64,000 bases of DNA from Thinopyrum elongatum (Eukaryota > Streptophyta > Magnoliopsida > Poales > Poaceae), in contig CM022303.1 of the NCBI GenBank assembly GCA_011799875.1, forward strand, positions 280,384,850 to 280,448,849, given 5' to 3'. The notes below the pieces were generated by a model, which searched no databases, was not told the origin of the DNA, and saw only the letters and a list, made by a program, of their open reading frames with translations. Positions 22,666-33,563 of this stretch are shown here, piece after piece (the first letter of the stretch is position 1; every line of letters begins with the position of its first letter). The position numbers and the translations under genes are program-made.

Positions 22666-23021
22666 TTGACTTTTGGTTTGGGACATATGTGGATATGAGA
22701 AAGTGGTTGAGGGCTTTGGAGCATATCACTAAGCACTTTGAGCAAGCAAGCCATTAAGCAACACCTCATCCCCTTTTAATAGTATTGGCTTTCCTATGGA
22801 CTCAATGTGATCTTGGATCACTAAAATGAAAATGTAGAGTCTTGAGCTTTAGAGCTTGAGCCAATCCTTTGTCCTTAGCAACTTGAAGGGGTTCCACATC
22901 CTCTTGTCCACGCCACTCCACTGTTGAACTCATCTGAAATATACTAGATAAAGGTATTAGTCCAACAAGAGATATGTTGACATTAATTGCCAAAACCACC
23001 CAGGGAGCACTTGTGCTTTCA

Positions 23022-24939
23022 ATCTCCCCCTTTTTGGTAATTGATGACAACATACATCAAAGCTTTAGATAAAGATATATAGAATAGCAAGTAAAGCTTT
23101 GGAAAGACATGTAACATGCATAGGCTCCCCCTACATGTATGCAATCATGTAAATATGGAATGTAAGAGCATGTGAATGCATGAGCATGACAGAGCAAGCA
23201 ATGAGTTACATGTATCTTGGCTATATGCATCAGAGCAAATGATGTGTATATAGGAAGTGTACCTCAATGTTCATGAGCCCTTCTTGCAAACAATATGTAC
23301 ATCAGCAAGAGATCATCATGCACATGAGTGTGATGCATATACTTACCTTGTGGTCTTGAGCTGGCTTAGGAAGAGATGAACCTGAGTAAACAAGGTTAGA
23401 TAACACAGGAACATCTACTAAACAAAGCAAACTGCAAACCACAGGAGTACCAAGATTGGGATGACATGTAGAGAGTGAGTACCAAGTACCCTATTTGATA
23501 TAGACATGTCCCCAAAGAGTAAAGATATGCAATGAATTCGAAGATTTCCTTCCCTTAGAAGTCTTTTTCCCCCTGAATCTTATGTTGGATAATGGGAGAA
23601 TATAGGGAAAATAAAATCAGAGCAAAACAAATCAGAGCACAATAATCATACCACAAATTAACATGTCTTTCCCCTCTTAAAGACATGTGACTTCTCTCCT
23701 CTTGAATACCAAGCATCTGGGGCTCTTTGATGTGATAAAGCACTCTCCCCCTTTTGAAGTGATTAAGCTTTGATGTGATCTCTCTCTCCCCCTTTGACAT
23801 CAATTTCCAAGAAGGGATCTTCTGGAGCATGAGTCAAGTAGGTTTGGTCCTTGAGTCACATAGCAAAGCAGCATAGCATATAGAATGTGATGCTGGTAGA
23901 GGACAAGAATCATCGAGTGGAGCTGGAACAAATATGCAGGATGCAAATGGCAAAGTGTCTTCGCAGTGTTGAAATCGGTTACACCGAGTTATTTCCTTCG
24001 GTGGCACCGAAATGGTTCGGTTTGACTGAAAGATACAGACCGGTGTGTCCGAGTTCATCACAGGGAGAACATTTGTCACCACAGCTCACTAGGCAAATAA
24101 GATCTCACAAAGATTTGCAAGGAATTAACTGAAGGATTTGCAATGAATTGGATGCAGGGAATGCAGAACATAACAAAGAAAAGAAAAGAAATCTAGATGA
24201 AGTTTTTTTTTTGATAAAAGAAGGGGAACAAATATGCAAGGAACAAATGCAAACACAGAGAAACACTAGAGAACTTCATCTAGAGTTGGTCGGCGACAGA
24301 GTCACCTATGTTAGAGTATATTGACTTAGGAGTCAAGTGAAGACACTTGATCATAGGTCATACTCATCGTTTAAGCTCAAAATGGGGTTACCATTTTTTG
24401 TTCAAGCATTTTGATGTATTCTCATCTTGTTGAGCTGCTTTAACCCATGTCTTGGGGTAAAGCTTCTCTAAGATGGAGTATCATACCTTGGGTGGTGGTG
24501 TGATCTTGATCATGTAGTTGAACTTGTGTGGAGTGCTCAAGGTTGATGTAGTTCATCAAGAGTTGGGAGCACCACTTGTAGTTTGAGTTCATCTTCCTAC
24601 ATGGGTTAGTCTTGCAAGGAAAAGCACTTGTGCATCCAAGATGACAAACATGATATTGATACCAAATGAAATTTGATATAAAGAAGTTGTCAAAGGATAT
24701 ATTGAAAGGATTCATGCTTCCTTGTCTTCAACCACCATATTGTAGAGACTTGGTAATGTTGAGATTGCTCAAGATGTGAGTGAGTTGCAATCTCATAGAC
24801 TTTGGCTTATCCAAGTTCCTACAAGGGTTAGATGACATGCAAGAGTACAAATATAGATCCAAGACATATGATCATTATCATAAGAGAAATATCAAGGATT
24901 AGTCAAAACTCATGCCTTGCATGTATCCAAATGGAGTTT
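23022..24939 (-). other. Copia 3' internal noncoding region and PPT
   Basis: No gene seen. The polypurine tract AAAAAGGGGGAGAT (minus strand, 23022-23035) abuts the 3' LTR. Several C-rich patches (minus-strand purine tracts) occur near 23570, 23750 and 23790. A few degenerate TCGGT/ACCGA words recur at 23974-24052. Confidence 0.7.
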
Positions 24940-27130
24940 CTACTCCAAGTTTGAGGCATCAATGATGTTCAATTCACCTCTCAAACGGCAAAATACTTTC
25001 TCATCAAGCGGTTTGGTGAATATATCCGCCAATTGCTTATCGGTACGAACATGCTTAAGGTCAATATCTCCTTTAGCAACATGATCTCGAATGAAATGAT
25101 GACGGACTTCAATATACTTTGTTCAAGAATGTTGCACGGGATTGTGAGCAATCTTAATAGCACTTTCATTATCACAAAGCAATGGAACATGTTTCACATG
25201 TATCCCATAATCTTTAAGAGTTTGGGACATCCAAAGTAATTGAGCACAACATGAACCGGCGGCAATGTATTCCGCTTCGGCGGTGGATAAGGATACCGAG
25301 TTTTGTTTCTTGGAGGACCAAGACACAAGAGATCTACCAAGAAATTGACAAGTACCCGAAGTGGACTTTCTGTCAACCTTGTCTCTGGCATAGTCCGAAT
25401 CGGAGTAGCCAACAAGATCAAAAGAAGACCTCTTAGGATACCAAATGCCAAAGTTTGGTGTGTGAATTAAGTATCTCACTATCCTTTTCACAGCCTTAAG
25501 ATGACATTCTTTGGGGGCTGCTTGATATCGTGCACACATGCACACACTTAGCATAATATCGGGACGGGAGGCACATAGATATAACAATGAACCAATCATA
25601 GATCGGTAAACCTTTTGGTCAACCGGTTTGCCATCCTTAGTCAAGTCAAGATGTCCACTTGTAGGCATGGGTGTTTTCATACCTTTGCTTTCTTGCATGT
25701 TGAACTTCTTGAATAGGTCCTTGGTATACTTTGTTTGGGAAACAAAGGTACCCTCCTTAGTTTGCTTGATTTGCAAACCAAGAAAGAACTTGAGTTCACT
25801 CATCATAGACATCTCAAACTTCTCCGACATTAGCCTTCCAAACTTTTCACTAAAATGAGGGTTAGTCGAACCAAATATGATATCATCCACATAAATTTGG
25901 CACACAAATAATTCACCATTAACTCTTTTAGTAAAAAGAGTAGAATCAATTTTTACAATCTCAAACCCTTTTTCAATAAGCAATTTAGTCAAGCATTTAT
26001 ACCACGCTCTAGGAGCTTGCTTAAGACCATAAAGAGCTTTGTGAAGTTTGTAAACATGGTCGGGTTTCTTAGGATTAACAAAGCCGGGGGGTTGTTTAAC
26101 ATAAACTTCCTCCTCAATTTCACCATTTAGAAAAGCACTTTTAATGTCCATTTGGTACAATGTAATATCATGGTGATTTGCATAGGCAAGTAAGATACGT
26201 ATGGACTCAAGTCTAGCAACGGGGGCATATGTCTCACCATGGTCCATACCTTCGACTTGAGTGTAGCCTTGGGCAACGAGACGTGCTTTGTTGCGAACGA
26301 CTTGTCCATCTTCGTCTTGCTTGTTGCGAAACACCCATTTGGTACCAATGACATTGTGCTTCTCATCGGGCTTTTCAACCAATGTCCACACTTGGTTCCT
26401 CTCGAAATTGTGTAGCTCTTCATGCATAGCGTTCACCCAGTCCGGATCATCAAGCGCTTCTTCAACCTTCATTGGTTCAATACTAGAGATAAATGAGTAA
26501 TGCTCACAAAAGTTAGCCAAACGAGTTTTAGAGCGAGTAATTCTCCTGGTTTGGATATCGTCATAGATTTGTTCGACGGGATGATCTCTTGAGACTCTTG
26601 CTCTAACTCGTGAGAGCTTTTGCTTAGGTCGGGGTGGAGCATCTTCTTCATCATCTTGTTCTTCCTCTCGGCCTTCTTCATTGTTGATGTTGTCGTTCTC
26701 TTGTCGAGGTGGAGAAGGAGGTTGATGAGGTTCATCTTGGTGAACATCCTCGTTTTCATCATCTTGGCGTGTCCCACTTGTGGATGCTTCCGAGTTAACT
26801 CGTGGTTCACCTTGTCGTGAGGTAGAAGCTTCCACTTGGACGGACGAGGTACTCTCCTTCACCTCCGCTAGGCAAATCTTGCCAATAGACAAGTCTTGGA
26901 TTGCTTCCGAAGGGTCTTTGTCTCCTACATCAATTGGCAATTGCTCTACTTGCGAGCCGTTAGATTCATCAAACTTCACATCTACCGTCTCTTCAACCTT
27001 TCGGGTGAAATTGTTGTAGACACGGTAAGTGTGAGAGTTTGAGCCATAACCAAGTAGGAAACCTTCATGAGATTTAGGAGCAAATTTTGAACGATGATGC
27101 TTATCAAGAATGTAGCACTTTGAGCCGAAA
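24940..27130 (-). pseudogene. Copia reverse transcriptase - RNase H, broken
   Basis: The frame 27130 to 25123 starts in the integrase tail, runs through an acidic linker ([20 protein letters not shown]) and into a Copia [24 protein letters not shown] fingers, catalytic YVDDIIFGS, then RNase H with [28 protein letters not shown] and [17 protein letters not shown] at 25123-25125 (where the family has an Arg codon) stops it about 60 codons early; the same frame continues beyond to TAG at 24940-24942. RT copies the element RNA in virus-like particles. Apart from the upstream frameshift and this stop the domains are well preserved. Confidence 0.9.
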
Positions 27131-27905
27131 TACTCGAAAGTATCCAACTTGGGGTTTATTACCGGTGAGAACCTCGTATGCCGTCTTGCCGAGTAGCTTG
27201 TGAAGATATAGACGATTTGTTGCATGACAACCTGTCTCAACCGCTTCCACCCAAAAGTGTTTTGGAGTCTTGTACTCATCAAGCATCGTTCTCGCCATTT
27301 CAATAAGAGTCTGGTTCTTCCTCTCAACAACTCCATTTTGTTGAGGCGTGTACGTAGCCGAGAACTCATGTGAAATGCCTTCTTCGTCAAGAAAGGTGTC
27401 CACATTTGCCTTCTTGAACTCTGTTCCGTTGTCACTGCGAACCTTCTTGATCTTCACTTCAAATTGATTTTGGGCCTTCCTAGCGAAGTTCTTGAAGATC
27501 TTTTGGACCTGCGATTTATCATCAAGAAAGAACACCCACGTAAATCTTGAAAAATCATCGACAATGACTAAACCGAACGAGTTACCACCGAGACTTTTGT
27601 AGGCATTGGGACCAAAGAGATCCATATGAAGTAGCTCGAGAGGTCTTCTTGTGGTCATGATGTTTTTCACGGGATGACTTCCTCCAACCTGCTTTCCTGC
27701 TTGACAAGCACTACAAAGTCTATCCTTGTCAAATATAACATCTTTAACACCAAGGATATGATCACCTTTAATAAGCTTATCAAGATTTCGCATGCCCACA
27801 TGACCTAACCTTCTATGCCATAACCAACCTTTAGAAGATCTAGCAATTAAGCAAGTTCTAGGTTGAGCCTTTTTAGTGAAATCAACAATGTATAGATCAC
27901 CTCTA
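27125..27905 (-). pseudogene. Copia integrase, frameshifted
   Basis: A GAG-pre-integrase zinc region (WHRRLGHVGMRNL, then CSACQAGK) is followed by the integrase core. The acidic triad is visible: D in LHMDLFGP, D in VRSDNGTEF, and E in [15 protein letters not shown] one-base deletion near 27910 separates it from gag-protease and a one-base insertion near 27130 separates it from RT. Catalytic residues are intact, so the damage is recent and slight. Confidence 0.88.
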
Positions 27906-28881
27906 CGTATACCGTAAAGACCATTTTATGATTATCTCTTCGAAACACTTGGCAATCTACCTCAGTAAATAGGACATTGAAACCAAAGTCAGCTAGTCTA
28001 GATACGGAAAGTAGATTATAGCCAAGAGATTCAACGAGCATAACATTTTGGATAGAGCTGTCATGTGAGATGGCCACCTTACCAAGGCCAACCACCTTAC
28101 CCTTTGAGTTATCACCAAAAGTGACATACTTTCGAGGGCCGTTGTTTTCAGCAAGCTCACGGAACATATCCTTGTCTCCGGTTATGTGATCGGTACATCC
28201 ACTATCAAGGACCCATTCCTTTCCTCCAGCCATGTAGCCACGAAGATTAGCCATAAGACCAAGATGTCTCATAGACTCATCGAGATTAAAGTCACTATCA
28301 TCATCCTCATCATAGTATCCATGTTCGACATCGTCTTGTGATTGATCATTACCTAGAGAGAGTGATTCATTAGCTTTATGACCATGACAATGTTCATCTT
28401 TATGAATTCTAATGACTTCGGAAATGATATTGCTAATAATTCCAACATCTCCTTTGGCACGCATAAGGTCACGAAGCTCAAATAGACAATCACCAAACTT
28501 AGGATCATTTGGACTCATCTTATTTAAAGTAATGGACTTATGAAGAATCTCATCTAGATTTTTGAGGGAATAGTCTGGAAAGCGTTCCTCAAGGAATTTC
28601 CATATGGTATAGGCACAATCAAGAGTAGGCAAGAGACTTATCAAGTTTCTAGGCAATCCTCTAGTGATAAGATTGACAGTTCTAAGATTGCGGATCAAGT
28701 CAATAGACTCATCAAGGGTAGGATGCAAAGGATCAACAATGGGTGCACAGGGGCTAGTAATGTACTTTCTCAAATGATATTCATTGAAAATCACAAGCAT
28801 CTCATTTTTCCATTCATGAAAGAACTCTCCGTCAAGTATAGGCACTCTACGTCTAAGACTCCCCAACGTAGACTCATCCAT
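27906..28881 (-). pseudogene. Copia gag-protease, fused, without zinc knuckle
   Basis: ATG at 28881 starts MDESTLG; the open frame extends past the frameshift to 27847 (344 codons). Residues ~15-190 resemble Copia gag (UBN2-type, with FLEERFPDYSLKNLDEILHK). An acidic stretch (YYDEDDDSDFNLDE) follows, then the protease motif WVLDSGCTDHITG and the pre-integrase segment YNLLSVSRLADFGF. No CCHC zinc knuckle lies between gag and protease, unlike most Copia elements; an in-frame deletion is likely. The frame also opens upstream into the PBS, but the first ATG is at 28881. Confidence 0.8.
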
Positions 28882-28922
28882 CTTCCTCCAATGGTGATTA
28901 AACCAAAGCAATGGAGACCAAA

Positions 28923-28934
28923 GCTCTGATACCA
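28923..28934 (-). other. Copia primer-binding site (initiator tRNA-Met)
   Basis: TGGTATCAGAGC on the minus strand, two bases inside the 5' LTR end at 28937. Confidence 0.9.
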
Positions 28935-28936
28935 AT

Positions 28937-30611
28937 TGAAAGGAACGAGAAGAGGTGTCAAGAGGGGGGGGGATTAGACCCTCAACAAATAAAGGTGGCA
29001 GTTTTTAAGTTCTTCAAGTTAAGGTAGAGTTTTAGCACAAGTTTAAGCATTCACAATACATATCAAGCAAGCATGGCAAGAGTATATGAGCAACGGAAAG
29101 TAAAGCATGCAACTTGCAAGAATGTAAAGGGATGGGATTGGAGTGTGCAAACGCAATTGGAGACACGGAGATTTTGGCGTGGTTCCGATAGGTGGTGCTA
29201 TCGTACATCCACGTTGGTGGAGACTTCAACCCACGAAGGGTAACGGCTGCGCGAGTCCACGGAGGGCTCCACCCACGAAGGGTCCACGAAGAAGCAACCT
29301 TGTCTATCCCACCATGGCCATCGCCCACGAAGGACTTGCCTCACTCGGGTAGATCTTCACGAAGTAGGCAATCTCCTTGCCCTTACAAACTCCTTGGTTC
29401 AACTCCACAATCTTGACGGAGGCTCCCAAGTGACACCTAACCAATCTAGGAGACACCACTCTCCAAAAGGTAATAGACGGTGTGTTGATGATGAACTCCT
29501 TGCTCTTGTGCTTCAAAAGATAGTCTCCCCAACACTCAACTCTCTCTCACAGATTTGGATATGGTGGAAAGAAGATTTGAGTGGAAAGCAACTTGGGGAA
29601 GGCTAGAGATCAAGATTCTTATGGTAGGATTGGAATATCTTGGTCTCAACACATGAGTAGGTGGTTCTCTCTCAGAAAATGTATGCTGGAAGTGTAGGCA
29701 CGTTCTGATGGCTCTCCTCATGAATGAAGAGGGGGTGGAGGGGTATATATAGCCTCCACACAAAATCTAACCGTTACACACAATTTACCAAACTCGGTGG
29801 GACCGAATCATAAAACTCGGTCAGACCAATTTAGTTCAAAATATGAACGTTAGGGTTTTCGGTGGGACCGACATGTCAACTCGGTGGGACCGATTTCGTT
29901 AGGGTTAGGGCATAACGTAATCTCGGTGTGACCGATTACATAAACTCGGTAGGACCGATTTCTGTAATAGGCAAACAGAGAGTTGGTCAGGCAAACTCGG
30001 TGGGACCGATTCGCTCATTTCGGTGAGACCGAAATGTTACGAAAGGGATACAGAGAGTTTGCATTGCGAACTCGGTGGGACCGATCGCTCATCTCGGTTA
30101 GACCGAAACGTTACGAAGGGAAACAGAGAGTTTGCAATCCCATCTCGGTGAGACCGAGATCCCTATCGGTGAGACCGAACTGATTAAGGTTTCTGGCAGT
30201 GGCTATGTCAAATGAACCCGGTGGCGCCGGATAGATAAAATCGGTGGGGCCGAGTTTGACTTTTGGTTTGGGACATATGTGGATATGAGAAAGTGGTTGA
30301 GGGCTTTGGAGCATATCACTAAGCACTTTGAGCAAGCAAGCCATTAAGCAACACCTCATCCCCTTTTAATAGTATTGGCTTTCCTATGGACTCAATGTGA
30401 TCTTGGATCACTAAAATGAAAATGTAGAGTCTTGAGCTTTAGAGCTTGAGCCAATCCTTTGTCCTTAGCAACTTGAAGGGGTTCCACATCCTCTTGTCCA
30501 CGCCACTCCACTGTTGAACTCATCTGAAATATACTAGATAAAGGTATTAGTCCAACAAGAGATATGTTGACATTAATTGCCAAAACCACCCAGGGAGCAC
30601 TTGTGCTTTCA
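28937..30611 (-). repeat. Copia 5' LTR
   Basis: 1675 bp, intact, with minus-strand TATA box at 29743-29752 and the palindromic array at 29793-30253. It serves as the uninterrupted reference for the hAT-like insertion in the other LTR. Confidence 0.9.
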
Positions 30612-31724
30612 CAGCGGTTGAGCGGCGCGCGCCGGATTGGACTGGAATGCCTGCTCTTGTATTAGGGAGGCTAGGTCTGCTTCCGGCCGCCCTCGCAACA
30701 TGCAGGTGTGCAATGGGCGATGGGCCCAGACCCCTGCGCGCTTAGGATTTAGACCGGCGTGCTGACCTCTCTGTTGTGCCTAGGTAGGGCTGCGACGTGT
30801 TGATCTTTCGAGGCCGGACATGACCTAGGAAAGTGTGCCCGGCCAGAGGGATCGAGCGTGTTGGGTAAAGTGGTGCACCCCTGCAGGGAAGTTTATCAAT
30901 TCGAATAGCCGTGTCCCTCGGTAAAAGGACGACTCGGAGTTGTACCTCGACCTTATGACAACTAGAACTGGATACTTAATAAAACACACCCTTTCAAGTG
31001 CCAGATACAACCCGGTGATCGCTCTCTCACAGGGCGACGAGGAGAGGATCGCCGGGTAGGATTATGCTATACGATGATACTTGGTGAACTTACCAGCTAC
31101 TCTCTTCTGTATGCTTCAAGATGGAGGTTGCCAGAATCGTAGTCTTCGATAGGACTAGCTATCCCCCTCTTATTCTGGCATTCTACAGTTCAGTCCACAG
31201 ATACTACCCATTTCATTGATACCATTGCATTAATAGTGTAGATCCTTGCTTGCGAGTACTTTGGATGCGTACTCACGGTTGCTTTGCTCCCCCTTTTCCC
31301 ACTTTCTATACCTGGTTGTTGCGACCAGTTGTTGGAGCCCAGGAGCCAGACGCCACCGACGACGACTCCTACTACACCGGAGGTGCCTACTACTACGTGC
31401 AGGCCACCGCCGACGACCAGGTGTAGTTTAGGAGGATCCCAGGCAGGAGGCATGCGCCTCTTTCGATCTGTATCCCAGTTTGTGCTAGCCATCTTATGGC
31501 ACCTTGTTTAACTTTATGTTTGTACTCAGATATTGTTGCTTCCGCTGACTCGTCTATGATCGAGCACTTGTATTCGAGCCCTCGAGGCCCCTGGCTCGTA
31601 TTATGATGCTTGTATGACTTATTTACTTTTAGAGTTGTGTTGTGATATCTTCATGTGAGTCCCTAATCTTGATCGTATACGTTTGCGTGCATGATTAGTG
31701 TACGATTGAATCGGGGGCGTCACA
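30612..31724 (+). repeat. LARD 3' LTR, part after the Copia insertion
   Basis: Starts with Copia TSD copy CAGCG (30612-30616) and continues collinear with 12621-13731 of the 5' LTR to GGGCGTCACA at 31724. The shared terminal block contains GTGATATCTTC and CGTTTGCGTG words also found at the end of the LTR of element D. Confidence 0.85.
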
Positions 31725-31771
31725 ATGACGTTCTGGAAGAACTTGTCCTTGGAGGAGCTTGAAGCAGACAT
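31725..31771 (-). pseudogene. Element A extra ORF, first codons
   Basis: ATG at 31771 opens with MSASSSSKDKF and runs into the TSD ATGAC (31725-31729), where the LARD interrupts it. The frame resumes at 9775 on the other side. The start is chosen because it is the first ATG after a TATA-like box ~85 bp upstream and restores one frame. Confidence 0.7.
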
Positions 31772-31785
31772 GATGATCTAGATCT

Positions 31786-32090
31786 GTCAGAAAACAGCAA
31801 GAAAAGAAAACAAAAGATTTCTCCGAGATACGGTGGTCAACAGGTTCGGGGGGTATATAAAGATTTTTTATCTTGGGAAACAAGTAAACGGAAGAAAAAC
31901 GGAGTCCGGAAGGCACCCGAGGGGGCACAACCCACCTGGGCGCGCCTGGCAAGCCAGGCGCGCCCTGGTATCTTGTGCCCACCAGGGTGACCTTCCTGGT
32001 AGTTTCTTATTTTCCTAATTTTTGATATATTCTAAAACTGACAGAAAATATTTTTGCGGATTTTTCGGAGTCCATTTACTTACCGTATCA
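31786..32090 (-). promoter_or_regulatory. LTR-like promoter module before the extra ORF
   Basis: Between the integrase stop and the extra ORF, the minus strand reads TGATACGG at 32090 (like LTR starts TGATACGT), then a perfect GC palindrome at 31938-31965 (13 bp arms GGGCGCGCCTGGC and GCCAGGCGCGCCC, loop AA) flanked by GTTGTGCC and GGGCACAA words. A TATA box CTTTATATACC follows at 31862-31852, then ~80 nt to the ATG. The same order (palindrome, TATA) occurs in the true LTRs of A and B. I infer an internal, LTR-derived promoter; transcription is not shown. Confidence 0.5.
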
Positions 32091-32106
32091 CGTACCTCTT
32101 CTTTTT

Positions 32107-33563
32107 TCATGATTCTGGAGTGTTCCGGAAGGGTTCCTTTATGTGTTCTTCCGGTGTCATAGTTTGGATAATATTGCTTTCAACATTAATGGACGTACCT
32201 GAGATATAATGTTTTATTCTTTGCCCATTGATGACCTTCGGGTTAGTACATTTGACATTATTTATTTTGATGGCTCCAGATCGATAAACCTCCTCGATAA
32301 CATAGGGTCCTTCCCATTTAGAGAGGAGTTTTCCTGCAAAGAATCTGAAATGAGAGTTGTACAAAAGAACATATTCTCCAACCTTGAACTCACGCTTTTG
32401 GATCCTTTTATCATGCCACCTTTTAACTTTTTCTTTAAATAACTTGGCATTTTCATAAGCTTGGGTTCTCCATTCATCTAGTGAGCTAATATCAAATAAC
32501 CTCTTTTCACCGACAAGTTTGAAATCATAGTTGAGTTCTTTAATTGCCCAATATGCTTTATGTTCTAACTCAAGAGGCAAATGACAAGCCTTTCCATAAA
32601 CCATTTTATAAGGAGACATACCCATAGGATTTTTATATGCTGTTCTATAACCCAAAGTGCATCATCTAATTTCTTAGACCAATTCTTTCGGGACCTATTA
32701 ACAGTCTTTTGTAAAATTAACTTTATTTCTCTATTGCTAAGTTCAACTTGACCACTAGACTGAGGATGATAAGGTGATGCAATTCTATGGTTAACATCAT
32801 ATTTAGCAAGCATTTTACAGAAAGCACCACGAATAAAATGTGAACCACCATCAGTCATTAAATATCTAGGGACTTCAAACCTTGGGAAAATAACTTCCTT
32901 AAACATTTTAATAGAGGTGTTGTGATCAGCACTACTAGTTGGAATAGCTTCTACCCACTTAGTAACTTAATCAATAGCAACCAAAATATGTGTATACCCA
33001 TTAGAGGAAGGAAAAGGTCCCATGTAATCAAATCCCCAAACATCGAATGGTTCAACAGCAAGTGAATAATTCATAGGCATTTCTTGACGCTTACCAATAT
33101 TTCCAATTCTTTGACATTCATCACAAAATAAAACAAGCTTACGGGCATCCTTGAAGAGAGTAGGCCAATAAAATCCAGATTGCAATACCTTGTGAGCAGT
33201 TCTGTCTCCCGCATGATGCCCTCCATAAGCTTCGGAGTGACATTTCTGTAGGATTTGTCCCTGTTCATGCTCAGGTACACAACGTCTAATAATACCATCT
33301 ACTCCTTCTTTATAAAGATGTGGGTCATCCCAAAAGTAATGTCTTAAATCATAGAAGAATTTTTTCTTTTGTTGGTATGTGAAGCTAGGTGGTATATATT
33401 TAGCAACAATGTAATTAGCATAGTCAGCATACCAAGGAGTGTTATGAGAAACATTTATTGCAGCTAATTGTTCATCAGGAAAACTATCATTAATAGGCTA
33501 TGGGTCATCAAGAAAATTTTCTAACCTAGACAAGTTATCAGCCACGGGGTTCTCAGCTCCCTT
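32107..33563 (-). pseudogene. Element A integrase, broken
   Basis: A zinc-finger region (CHSEAYGGHHAGDRTAH, then CDECQ) precedes the integrase core: D in WGFDYMGPF, D in LMTDGGSHF, E in SSGQVELSNREIK. The C-terminal part (YKMVYGKACHLPLELEHKAY, KWEGPYVIEEVYRSGAIKI) is typical of Athila-like elements, and there is no chromodomain. Stops at 33498-33500 (TAG) and 32967-32969 (TAA), a preceding TGA at 33564-33566, and a one-base deletion near 32655 disrupt it. All three catalytic acids survive. The last open piece is 32107-32655, 182 codons. Confidence 0.88.

Larger units (their letters stand above)
20825..23021 (-). repeat. Copia 3' LTR (with hAT-like insert)
   Basis: 2197 bp, of which 526 bp plus an 8 bp TSD belong to a hAT-like insertion at 21307-21832; the remainder corresponds to the ~1675 bp other LTR. 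TATA box on the minus strand at 22153-22162 (ATATATACCC complement). It contains a 14-copy palindromic motif array at 22203-22665. Confidence 0.9.
20825..30611 (-). mobile_element. Ty1/Copia retrotransposon, minus strand
   Basis: LTRs at 20825-23021 and 28937-30611 begin TGAAAG and end CTTTCA on the plus strand. On the minus strand the order is 5' LTR (30611-28937), initiator Met PBS (28934-28923), gag-protease, integrase, RT, RNase H, then polypurine tract and 3' LTR. Integrase before RT identifies Copia. Coding is broken by two frameshifts and a stop. Hand comparison of the LTRs finds roughly 20 differences in ~1.66 kb, nearly all C/T or G/A transitions, so the insertion is fairly recent. 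I do not assign a named family. Confidence 0.9.
9781..31724 (+). mobile_element. LARD-type non-autonomous LTR element
   Basis: The 5' LTR is 9781-13731 (3951 bp), internal domain 13732-17909 (4178 bp), and 3' LTR 17910-31724, which is interrupted by a Copia element. LTRs start TGTAACGCCC (TATAACGCCC in the 5' copy) and end GGGCGTCACA. The PBS matches initiator tRNA-Met. Flanking ATGAC duplications are perfect. The internal domain has no gag-pol coding capacity. Very long LTRs with a noncoding interior match the large retrotransposon derivatives described in barley and relatives (Sukkula type). LTR features show kinship to element D (59394-63251), a chromovirus-like element that may be the autonomous relative. 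Confidence 0.85.
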
